DNA of 64,000 nucleotides from Reyranella humidisoli. GTDB lineage: Bacteria > Pseudomonadota > Alphaproteobacteria > Reyranellales > Reyranellaceae. A program made the position numbers and the translations under genes. This document shows positions 9,235-16,642 of the stretch, piece by piece. How positions within the stretch are numbered: the stretch's first letter is position 1; the number at the start of each line of letters is the position of its first letter. Where the stretch lies: NCBI RefSeq assembly GCF_019039055.1, contig NZ_JAHOPB010000001.1, positions 186,001-250,000 of the forward strand, read 5' to 3'. The notes under the pieces were generated by a model that ran no database searches, was not told where the DNA came from, and saw only the letters and a list, made by a program, of their open reading frames with translations.

Positions 9235-9989
9235 GCCGACGCTCCCGCCGCGACCGTTTGCGTCGCAGGCGCGCCGGTCAAACGCTCTGCATTGCGCGAC
9301 AACCAGGCCCGCACCTGGGCAGGATCACCGTCGAAGACCTCCTGCACGCGCAGTCCTTCGCCGCCATGGCGGCGCGCCGCGCTCATGCCCGCCTCGTCGG
9401 TGAAATCGTCCCCGACGAAGATGGGGCGGCGGCCCTTGAAGGCGCCGTCCTTCATGAATCTCTCGACCGCATGTCCCTTCGAGGTGGATCGAGGGCCGAT
9501 CTCGACGGCTTCCCGCGCGGGGATCAGCCGGAACCAGGGATGATCGTCCGGCACCAGTGCTCGCACGACGCGCCAGACATCGTCATGGCGCTCGGGCGCC
9601 AGACGATAGTGAATGGCGCATCCATGCGGCTTGGGCTCGATCAGCACGCCGGGCCAGCGTTCGGTGGCGGCGACGAGCGAATCGCGCCAAGCCTGCGTGA
9701 CGGCCAGGCCCGCAGGCATCTCCTCCACCGTCCCGTCGCTGAAGCGCAGCGTCACCCCATGCTCTCCCGCCGCCGCGGATGTGAACGGCTGCAAGAGCTG
9801 ATCGATCGTCTTGAGCGAGCGACCGCTCACGATCGCAAGTGCGCCGCCCAGCAGCGCATGAAGATGGGCCAGAAGCCCGGGCAATGACGGCGGAACGACG
9901 ACCAGCTCCGGCGTCGCCGCGATTTCCAGCAGCGTGCCGTCGAGATCGAGGAAGAGTGCGGAACCGTAGTCGAAATCCGTTGCTGACAT
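9231..9989 (-). CDS. otsB: Trehalose-6-phosphate phosphatase
   Basis: HAD-superfamily phosphatase of 252 residues that turns trehalose-6-phosphate into trehalose. The HAD motif I is FLDLDGTLLEI with the nucleophile Asp, motif II is in IVSGRSL, and motif IV is VGDDFTDEAG. I choose the ATG at 9989 because GGGGAGG precedes it at a suitable distance. The ATG at 10007 would add six residues and lacks a ribosome site. It is the first gene of the otsB-GH15-otsA unit. A consensus EcfG-type promoter lies at 10124-10100 on the same strand, about 110 nt upstream of the start, so induction by the general stress response is likely. Confidence 0.93.
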   Translation of the reverse strand: MSATDFDYGSALFLDLDGTLLEIAATPELVVVPPSLPGLLAHLHALLGGALAIVSGRSLKTIDQLLQPFTSAAAGEHGVTLRFSDGTVEEMPAGLAVTQAWRDSLVAATERWPGVLIEPKPHGCAIHYRLAPERHDDVWRVVRALVPDDHPWFRLIPAREAVEIGPRSTSKGHAVERFMKDGAFKGRRPIFVGDDFTDEAGMSAARRHGGEGLRVQEVFDGDPAQVRAWLSRNAERLTGAPATQTVAAGASA

Positions 9990-10099
9990 ATCCTCCCCTC
10001 GCGCCATGGGTGCCTAGGGCGCGAAGAGGCCGTCGACCGCTACACGCCGCGTTCGGGGGCCACCGAGATCGAGCGACCGCGCCTAGCGCGCAATTGTTT

Positions 10100-10124
10100 A
10101 ACGCCAGGAAAAGCGAGCGGTTCC
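10100..10124 (-). promoter_or_regulatory. EcfG-type general-stress promoter upstream of otsB
   Basis: Reading the minus strand from 10124, GGAAC is followed by exactly 16 nt and then CGTT (ending at 10100). This matches the alphaproteobacterial sigma-EcfG consensus GGAAC-N16/17-CGTT perfectly. It points toward otsB, whose ATG is at 9989. Trehalose genes are well-known members of this regulon. Confidence 0.8.
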
Positions 10125-10164
10125 CAACGACGAAAATGGGAACGGTGAGGCGGCAAGAATTCTC

Positions 10165-10189
10165 GGAACGGACGCGGCGACCCCGCGTT
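10165..10189 (+). promoter_or_regulatory. EcfG-type general-stress promoter upstream of csbD
   Basis: GGAAC at 10165-10169, a 16-nt spacer, and CGTT at 10186-10189 form a second perfect sigma-EcfG consensus, about 36 nt before the csbD start codon. A further GGAAC at 10139-10143 lacks a correctly spaced CGTT. This promoter is divergent from the one at 10100-10124. Confidence 0.8.
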
Positions 10190-10224
10190 GAAGCGGCACC
10201 AAACAGATCGAAGAGGAGACTGTC

Positions 10225-10413
10225 ATGAGTAGCACCACCGACAAGGCCAAGGGTCTCGCCAACGAGGCAATCGGCAACGTGAAGCAGGGCATCGGCAAGG
10301 TCGTCGACAGCGACAAGATGAGGGTCGAAGGCGTGATTCAGGAGCGCAAGGGCGAAGCGCAGCAGGCCGTCGGCAAGGCCAAGGACGCGGTGAAGAAGGC
10401 GATCGACGGCTAA
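10225..10413 (+). CDS. CsbD family stress protein
   Basis: A 62-residue, strongly hydrophilic, Lys/Ala/Gly-rich protein with the CsbD pattern: DKAKGLANEAIGNVKQGIGK, then a VEGVIQERKGEAQQAVGKAK repeat-like half. CsbD proteins are small general-stress proteins whose biochemical role is unknown. The name comes from the Bacillus sigma-B regulon, and in alphaproteobacteria they are common EcfG targets. The ATG at 10225 has a GAGGAG ribosome site. A perfect EcfG-type promoter sits just upstream and a strong terminator just downstream, so it is a monocistronic stress gene, divergent from the trehalose operon. Confidence 0.92.
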   Translation: MSSTTDKAKGLANEAIGNVKQGIGKVVDSDKMRVEGVIQERKGEAQQAVGKAKDAVKKAIDG

Positions 10414-10445
10414 CGCCGCGCGCAATCAGCACGCATCGAAAAGGA

Positions 10446-10480
10446 AAGGGCGCCCGTCGCGAGACGGGCGTCCTTTTTCT
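10446..10480 (+). terminator. Rho-independent terminator after csbD
   Basis: A 13-bp stem with a GCGA tetraloop (left arm 10446-10458, right arm 10463-10475, one G-T pair) followed by a T-rich tract. It ends the csbD transcript and separates it from the aminotransferase gene at 10530. Confidence 0.85.
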
Positions 10481-10529
10481 TTGCCCGGCAATCGCCTAGG
10501 CTCGCCGCCAGTCCAAACTGGCGGTCCCC

Positions 10530-11678
10530 ATGCTCAGCTCCCAGCGTCATCTGTTCGACATTCCGCGCGACGTGTGTTTTCTGAATGCCGCCGCCTGGAG
10601 CCCCCTGCCTCTCGCGGTCCAGGAAGCAGGGCGCGTTGGCGTGGGTCGCAAGGGACAGCCTTGGAAACTCGATACCGACTTCATGTCCGGCCAGTACGAG
10701 CGGGCGCGCAAGGCGGCCGCGGCGCTGATCGGCGCCGATCCCGTCGACGTCGCATTGATCCCCTCGGTCGGCTACGGCGTCTCGACCGCCGGCAAGGTGA
10801 TGAGCCTTCCGCGCGGCAGTCGCGTGCTCGTACTGCAGGACGACCATACCTCACCGGTGCTCGAATGGATGAGCCGCGCCGAACAGGGCGGCTACACGGT
10901 CGAACAGGTGAAGCAGCCACCTGACGGCGACTGGACGGCGGCGGTACTGGACGCGATCGAGCGCAAGGGCGCCGCGCCCCTCTCCCTCGTCTCGATCTCT
11001 TCCGTTCACTGGTCCGACGGCGGCGCGCTCGACCTGTCGCGTATCGCCGAGGCGGCTCGGCGCCACGGCGCGGCCTTCCTCGTCGATGCCACGCACGATG
11101 CCGGCGTCCGGCGCATCGACGTGAAGGCGCTCGACCCCGATTTCCTGATCTTCCCGACCTACAAGTGGGTGCTGGGGCCCTATGGACGCGCTTTCATGTA
11201 CGTCGCCAAGCGCAACCAGAACGGCGTGCCGCTGGAACAGACCGCGCCGGCGCGCAAGGGCGTGGCCGCCGAGCAGAAGGTCTATTTCCGCGACCTCTCC
11301 TATGCCGACGGTGCGCGCCGGTACGACATGGGCGAGCGCGACCACTTCATCACGCTCGAGATGGCCGCGGTGGGCATGGAGATGATGGCGGGCTGGGGCA
11401 ACGACGCGATCGTGGCGCGGCTCGGCATGCTGACCGACCGGCTGGCCGACGGCCTCGCCAATTCGGGCGTCCGCGTCCTCGACCGCAAGCTGCGCGCGCC
11501 GCATCTCATCTGCCTGCAGTTCCCCAAGGGCATGTCCGACGAGTTGCCAAAGAAGCTCGCGGCGGAGAATGTGTATGCGGCCCCGCGCCTGGGCCGGCTG
11601 CGCATCAGCCCGCACGTCTACAACGACGAGCAGGACGTCGATCGCTTCGTCGAGGTTTTCAAGAAGGTGGCGCTGTAA
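10530..11678 (+). CDS. Class V aminotransferase (PLP-dependent)
   Basis: A 382-residue fold-type I PLP enzyme of the class V / cysteine desulfurase-like group. The N-terminal CFLNAAAWSPLPL begins the fold, ISSVHWSDGGALDL is the middle sheet, and FLVDATHDAGVRRIDV carries the PLP-ring aspartate. FPTYKWVLGPYG contains the lysine expected to form the Schiff base. No catalytic desulfurase cysteine loop was recognised, so an aminotransferase or epimerase-like activity is more likely. It is followed after 24 nt by a Bug protein gene and then hydantoinase genes, which suggests an amino-acid or amide degradation locus. Confidence 0.86.
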   Translation: MLSSQRHLFDIPRDVCFLNAAAWSPLPLAVQEAGRVGVGRKGQPWKLDTDFMSGQYERARKAAAALIGADPVDVALIPSVGYGVSTAGKVMSLPRGSRVLVLQDDHTSPVLEWMSRAEQGGYTVEQVKQPPDGDWTAAVLDAIERKGAAPLSLVSISSVHWSDGGALDLSRIAEAARRHGAAFLVDATHDAGVRRIDVKALDPDFLIFPTYKWVLGPYGRAFMYVAKRNQNGVPLEQTAPARKGVAAEQKVYFRDLSYADGARRYDMGERDHFITLEMAAVGMEMMAGWGNDAIVARLGMLTDRLADGLANSGVRVLDRKLRAPHLICLQFPKGMSDELPKKLAAENVYAAPRLGRLRISPHVYNDEQDVDRFVEVFKKVAL

Positions 11679-11702
11679 CAGCGCGCCGAAAGAGAGGGTC
11701 CG

Positions 11703-12668
11703 TTGCGTAACACTCGTCGCCAGTTTCTGGTCGCGGCACTCGCGTCGCCGTTCGTCGCCCGTGCCGCCTCGGCGCAGGGCAAGTATCCCGAGCGGCCGGT
11801 CAAGATCATCGTGCCCTTCCCGCCCGGCGGCGGCGTCGATCTGACGGCACGGCTCATGATGGAGCCGCTGTCGAAGGAACTCGGCCAGACCATCGTCATC
11901 GAGAACAAGGGCGGCGCCGGCGGCATCATCGGCGTCGAGGCGATGTCGCACGCGCCGCCGGACGGCTACACGCTGTCGCTCACTGGTGCCGGCACGCTGA
12001 CGGCCGGTCCCCATCTGCGCGCCAAGATGCCGTACGACCCGACGGCGCTGACGCAGATCACGCGGCTGGTCCGCATGCCCTTCATCGTGGCGGTGCGCAA
12101 CGACCTGCCGGCCAAGACGCTGCCGGAATTCATGGAGCTGGCGAAGAAGCAGGAGCTGCGCTGGGCATCCGGCGGCATCGGCACCAGCCAGCATCTCGCC
12201 GGCGAGCTGTTCACCCAGATGTCCGGCCTCAAGATGATCCACGTGCCCTATCGCGGCACCGGACCGGCGCTCAACGATCTCGCCGCCGGCATCGTCGATG
12301 CCTATTTCGGCGACCCTGCAACGCTCGGCCTGATCCGCGGCGGCAAGGCGCGCGCCATGGCCGTCACCTCGCCCGAGCGCTGGCCCGTCCTGCCCGACAC
12401 GCCGGCAGTCGCCGAGGTCGTGAAGGGATACGAGGCGGAGAACTGGTATGGGCTGGCCGCGCCTCCGGGCACGCCGAAGCCGATCGTCGACCGGCTCAAC
12501 GAGGCCATCGCCAAGGTGATGGCACAGCCCGACGTGAGGAAGAAGTACGACGAGAACGGCCTCACCCCGGCCCTTCTCTCCCCGGCCGATTACGTGGCCT
12601 TCCTGAAGCGCGATTCCGTCACCTGGGGCGACGTGGTGCGCAAGGGCAACATCAAGATCGACGAGTAA
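11703..12668 (+). CDS. Bug/TctC-family periplasmic substrate-binding protein
   Basis: A 321-residue exported binding protein of the tripartite tricarboxylate transporter type. It begins with a Tat/Sec-like signal (RRQFLVAALASPFVARAASA). Then come the family signatures YPERPVKIIVPFPPGGGVDL, a GAGGIIGVEAM loop and a HVPYRGTGPALNDL segment. The start codon is TTG at 11703 with GAGAGGG upstream. No TctA or TctB membrane genes are in the window, as is usual for the expanded orphan Bug families. Its position directly before hyuA/hyuB suggests a ligand related to their substrate, but that is inference. Confidence 0.9.
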   Translation: MRNTRRQFLVAALASPFVARAASAQGKYPERPVKIIVPFPPGGGVDLTARLMMEPLSKELGQTIVIENKGGAGGIIGVEAMSHAPPDGYTLSLTGAGTLTAGPHLRAKMPYDPTALTQITRLVRMPFIVAVRNDLPAKTLPEFMELAKKQELRWASGGIGTSQHLAGELFTQMSGLKMIHVPYRGTGPALNDLAAGIVDAYFGDPATLGLIRGGKARAMAVTSPERWPVLPDTPAVAEVVKGYEAENWYGLAAPPGTPKPIVDRLNEAIAKVMAQPDVRKKYDENGLTPALLSPADYVAFLKRDSVTWGDVVRKGNIKIDE

Positions 12669-12670
12669 CA

Positions 12671-14737
12671 ATGTCATCCCGTCTGGCTGTCGATATCGGC
12701 GGCACGTTCACCGATGTCGTGCTGGAAACCGGCACGATCTCGCACTCCATCAAGATACTGACGACGCCCGACGCGCCGGAACGCGCGGTCCTGGAAGGCG
12801 TGCGCTCCATCCTGGCCGAGGCGAAATGCCGGCCGCAGGATGTGACGCTCGTCGTCCATGGCACGACGCTGGCCACCAACGCGCTGATCGAGCGCAAGGG
12901 CGCGCGCACGGCACTGGTTACGACCGAAGGCTTCCGCGATTCCGTCGAGATGGCGTGGGAGCACCGCTTCGAGCAGTACGACATCTACATGGAGCGGCCG
13001 CAGCCGCTGGTATCGCGCGACCTGCGCTTCGGTGTCCCTGAGCGCGTCGCCTCCGACGGCGCGGTGCTGCTGGCGCTCGACGAAGCGGCGGTGCATCGCG
13101 TCGCCGCGCAATTGAAAGCGGAGAAGATTGAGGCGGTCGCCGTCTGCTTCCTGCACAGCTTCACCAACGAGGCGCATGAGCGTCGCACCGGAGAAATCCT
13201 GGCCGAAGCGCTGCCGGGCGTGGCGATTTCGCTGTCCTGCGAGGTCTGTCCCGAGATCCGCGAGTACGAACGCACCTCGACCACCATCGCCAATGCCTAC
13301 GTGCTGCCACGCATGGCGGGTTATCTCGGCCAACTCGAAGCCGACCTGAAGAAGGAAGGCATCGCCGGGCCGTTGCTACTGATGATGTCGTCCGGCGGCA
13401 TCACCACGGTAGACACGGCGCGACGCTACCCGGTGCGTCTGGTCGAATCCGGCCCTGCCGGCGGCGCCATCCTCGCGCGCACGGTCGCGGCCGAAAACGA
13501 CGCCCGCAAGGCCGTCGCCTTCGACATGGGCGGCACCACCGCCAAGCTCACCCTGCTGGACGATCTGGAGCTGCAGCGCTCCCGCCAGTTCGAGGTCGCC
13601 CGCGCCTATCGCTTCGTGCAGGGCTCCGGCCTGCCGGTGCGCATCCCCGTCATCGAACTGGTCGAGATCGGCGCCGGCGGCGGCTCGATCGCGCGCCTCG
13701 ATGCGCTGGGCCGCATCCAGGTCGGTCCCGATTCGGCCGGCAGCGTGCCCGGCCCCGCGAGCTACGGTCGAGGCGGCACCGAGCCTACCGTCACCGATGC
13801 CGATACGGCGTTGGGACGCCTCGATCCCGCGCGCTTCGCGGGCGGTGCCATTCCGCTTCACCGCGACAAGGCCGAGGCCGCGCTGCAGGCGCTGGCCGGC
13901 CCGCTCAGGACCGATGCCCAGGGCGCGGCGGCCGGCGTTGCCGAAATCGTCGACGAGACCATGGCCAGTGCGGCCCGCGTGCATGCGGTCGAGAACGGCA
14001 AGGACACGGCCGACCGGGCGCTGATCGCGTTCGGCGGTGCGGCGCCGCTGCATGCGGCACGTCTCGCCCGCAAGCTCGGCATGAAGCAGGTCATCGTGCC
14101 GGTCGGTGCGGGCGTCGGCTCCGCCTTCGGCTTCCTGCGCGCTTCCATCGCCTACGAGGTCGTGCGCACGCGCCATCAGCGGCTCGATATGCTCGACGCA
14201 AAGATGCTGAACGAGCTGTTCGCCACCATGCGCGCAGAAGCGGAGGCCGTCGTGCGCCCGGCGGCGCCGGGCGAGACGCTGGTTGAATCCCGCCAGGCCT
14301 TCATGCGCTATCGGGGACAGGGCCACGAAATCGCAGTCCCCTTGCCCAACGAGCCATTCGCGTCCGATGCGGCAGGCGAACTGCGCCGCCGCTTCGAGGC
14401 GACCTACGAGCAGGTGTTCGGCCGGGCCATTCCCAAGCTCGAGGTCGAGGCGCTGACCTGGACGCTGTCGCTCGCCACCGACCGGCCACTGCCGGCGCCG
14501 GCGAAGGCCATCGCCACGTCTGCCGCGCCGCCCCCGTCGGGTCATCGCGAAGTGCTCGATCCCGCGAGCGGCGCCCGCGAGAAGACCGCTCTCCATGAGC
14601 GTGCGGCGCTGAAGCCCGGCATGACATTCGACGGGCCGGCCCTGATCGTCGAGGACGGCACGACGACCGTCGTGCCGAAGGGCTTCACCGCCCGCATCAA
14701 TTCCGTGAGCCAGATCGTCCTGGAGGACCGCGCATGA
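12671..14737 (+). CDS. hyuA: Hydantoinase/oxoprolinase A subunit
   Basis: A 688-residue ATP-dependent ring-opening subunit of the HyuA family (N-methylhydantoinase, 5-oxoprolinase or acetone carboxylase relatives). The ASKHA nucleotide-binding motifs are clear: LAVDIGGTFTDVVLE at residues 5-19 and AVAFDMGGTTAKLTL in the middle, then GGAAPLHAARLARKLG. It starts 2 nt after the Bug gene stop and overlaps hyuB by ATGA at 14734-14737. The enzyme should hydrolyse a cyclic amide (hydantoin or pyroglutamate-like) at the cost of ATP. The exact substrate is unknown. Confidence 0.93.
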   Translation: MSSRLAVDIGGTFTDVVLETGTISHSIKILTTPDAPERAVLEGVRSILAEAKCRPQDVTLVVHGTTLATNALIERKGARTALVTTEGFRDSVEMAWEHRFEQYDIYMERPQPLVSRDLRFGVPERVASDGAVLLALDEAAVHRVAAQLKAEKIEAVAVCFLHSFTNEAHERRTGEILAEALPGVAISLSCEVCPEIREYERTSTTIANAYVLPRMAGYLGQLEADLKKEGIAGPLLLMMSSGGITTVDTARRYPVRLVESGPAGGAILARTVAAENDARKAVAFDMGGTTAKLTLLDDLELQRSRQFEVARAYRFVQGSGLPVRIPVIELVEIGAGGGSIARLDALGRIQVGPDSAGSVPGPASYGRGGTEPTVTDADTALGRLDPARFAGGAIPLHRDKAEAALQALAGPLRTDAQGAAAGVAEIVDETMASAARVHAVENGKDTADRALIAFGGAAPLHAARLARKLGMKQVIVPVGAGVGSAFGFLRASIAYEVVRTRHQRLDMLDAKMLNELFATMRAEAEAVVRPAAPGETLVESRQAFMRYRGQGHEIAVPLPNEPFASDAAGELRRRFEATYEQVFGRAIPKLEVEALTWTLSLATDRPLPAPAKAIATSAAPPPSGHREVLDPASGAREKTALHERAALKPGMTFDGPALIVEDGTTTVVPKGFTARINSVSQIVLEDRA

Positions 14738-16392
14738 GCACGCCAGCGGACATTCGCCTGCAAGTCATGTGGAACCGCCTGCTGTCGGTGGTCGAGGAGC
14801 AGGCCCGCGCCCTGGTGCGCACCGCCTTCTCGACCAGCGCGCGCGAGGCCGGCGACATCTCGGCCGGCGTGTTCGACCTCGAAGGTCGCATGCTGGCGCA
14901 GGCCGTCACCGGCACGCCGGGCCATGTGAACTCGATGGCGCGCAGCGTCATCCATTTCATCCGTGAATTCCCGGTCGAGACGATGAAGGAAGGTGATGCC
15001 TACATCACCAACGATCCGTGGAAGGGCACCGGCCACCTCTACGACATTGTCGTCACCTCGCCCGCCTTCCACGACGGCAAGCTGGTGGCGCTGTTCTCCT
15101 GCACCACGCACGTGGTCGACATCGGCGGTCTCGGCCAGTCGCCCGACGGGCGCCAGGTCTTCCATGAAGGCCTGTTCCTGCCGCTGCTGCCGCTGATGCG
15201 CGAGGGCGTGATCGACGAGAGCGTGATGCGCATCGTGCGCGCCAACGTGCGCGAGCCGGTGCAGGTCGAGGGCGACATCCACGCGCTGGTCGGCTGCAAC
15301 GGCATCGGCGAGAAGCGGCTCTCCGACATGATGGCCGAGCACGGCATCGACTCGCTCGACGAGCTGGGCGCGCACATCATCGAGAAGAGCCGTGCCGGCA
15401 TGATCGCGGCGATCTCGAAGCTGCCGCGCGGCACCTGGAAGGGCCATATGCGGATCGACGGCTACGACGCGCCGATCGACCTGCATGCCGCCGTCACCAT
15501 CCACGCCGATCATATCGCGGTCGACTATGCCGGCACCTCGGGCTCGTCGATCTACGGCATCAATTCGCCGATGTGCTACACCGAGGCTTACACCGCCTTC
15601 GGCATCAAGTGCGTCGTGGCGCCGACCATCCCGAACAATGCCGGCACGCTCGACTCGATCCTCGTCACAGCGCCCGAGAACACCATCGTCAATGCGCTTT
15701 ACCCTGCGGCGGTGAACGCGCGCAGCACGATCGGCCACATGCTGCCCGACGTCTGCTTCGATGCGCTGCATCAGGTGATCCCGGGCCAGGTCCCGGCCGA
15801 GGGCACATCAAACCTCTGGAACCTGAAGCTCGGTGCCGGACACGGCATGACGGGCACCATCGGCAACAGCCGACCCTTCATGGTGACGACCTTCCATTCC
15901 GGCGGCACCGGCGCGCGGCCGACGCTCGACGGACTGTCGGCGACACCGTTCCCCTCCGGCGTGCGCAACGTGCCGGTCGAGATCACCGAGACCATCGCAC
16001 CCGTCGTCGTGTGGAAGAAGGAATACCGCCAGGATTCCGGCGGTGCCGGCCAGCAGCGCGGCGGGCTCGGCCAGGTGATGGAGGTCGAGCATCGCGAGGG
16101 CGCGCCTTTCGGCATCTTCGCCACCTTCGAGCGGGTCAAGTATCCGGCGCGCGGCCGCGACGGCGGCAAGCCCGGCGGCAACGGCCGCCTCTCGCTGGCC
16201 TCGGGACAGGAGCTGAAGGCCAAGGGTTTCCAGACCATCCCCGCCGGCGAACGTCTCGTGGTCGAGATGCCCGGCGGCGGTGGTTACGGCGATCCTGCGA
16301 AGCGCGACCCCGAAGCCGTCAAACGCGACATCAGGCTCGGCCTGGTCAGCCAGGAAGCCGCGAAGGCGGCATACGGCGTCGAGGGCGATTAG
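14734..16392 (+). CDS. hyuB: Hydantoinase/oxoprolinase B subunit
   Basis: A 552-residue HyuB-type subunit, partner of the gene before it. Characteristic stretches are WNRLLSVVEEQARALVRTAF, then NDPWKGTGHLYDIVV, GGLGQSPDGRQVFHEG, and PGGGGYGDPAKRD at the C-terminus. HyuA and HyuB normally form one enzyme complex. It ends an apparent four-gene unit of aminotransferase, Bug protein, hyuA and hyuB. Downstream lie a large palindromic repeat and a hairpin that may end transcription. Confidence 0.93.
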   Translation: MSTPADIRLQVMWNRLLSVVEEQARALVRTAFSTSAREAGDISAGVFDLEGRMLAQAVTGTPGHVNSMARSVIHFIREFPVETMKEGDAYITNDPWKGTGHLYDIVVTSPAFHDGKLVALFSCTTHVVDIGGLGQSPDGRQVFHEGLFLPLLPLMREGVIDESVMRIVRANVREPVQVEGDIHALVGCNGIGEKRLSDMMAEHGIDSLDELGAHIIEKSRAGMIAAISKLPRGTWKGHMRIDGYDAPIDLHAAVTIHADHIAVDYAGTSGSSIYGINSPMCYTEAYTAFGIKCVVAPTIPNNAGTLDSILVTAPENTIVNALYPAAVNARSTIGHMLPDVCFDALHQVIPGQVPAEGTSNLWNLKLGAGHGMTGTIGNSRPFMVTTFHSGGTGARPTLDGLSATPFPSGVRNVPVEITETIAPVVVWKKEYRQDSGGAGQQRGGLGQVMEVEHREGAPFGIFATFERVKYPARGRDGGKPGGNGRLSLASGQELKAKGFQTIPAGERLVVEMPGGGGYGDPAKRDPEAVKRDIRLGLVSQEAAKAAYGVEGD

Positions 16393-16433
16393 GGTTTCCG
16401 GGCGAAATCTAATCGCGTCAGATACCCTAACAA

Positions 16434-16546
16434 CACCTCACCCTGAGGAGCGAACGCAGTGAGCGTCTCGAAGGGTGGGCACGAGCACCATGCCTGTTGC
16501 CCATCCTTCGAGACGGTCGCTTTGGCGACCTCCTCAGGATGAGGTG
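16434..16546. repeat. Large intergenic palindromic repeat (REP/BIME-like)
   Basis: Two arms face each other between the convergent genes hyuB and ilvD. The outer arms are CACCTCACCCTGAGGAG at 16434-16450 and its near-perfect complement at 16530-16546 (one mismatch). Inner arms around GTCTCGAAGGRTGGG (about 16464-16479 and 16500-16515) also pair. The structure resembles widely dispersed palindromic elements of rhizobial and related genomes. It could fold as a long hairpin at the transcript ends. Confidence 0.75.
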
Positions 16547-16587
16547 AGTTGCTTTGCCCGAGATGCAAAGCCGCTGGCGCCCATGAA

Positions 16588-16615
16588 AACGCCAGAGGTT
16601 TGATCCCCTGGCGTT
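16588..16615. terminator. Possible bidirectional hairpin between hyuB and ilvD
   Basis: AACGCCAG at 16588-16595 pairs with CTGGCGTT at 16608-16615 around a 12-nt loop. The T tract is weak on both strands, so a terminator role is tentative. Confidence 0.35.
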
Positions 16616-16642
16616 CTTGATTCCAGCGAAGCTCGCCCGCCC

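Noticed and set aside
10139-10143. A third GGAAC as an extra EcfG promoter
   Set aside because: No CGTT at 16 or 17 nt downstream.
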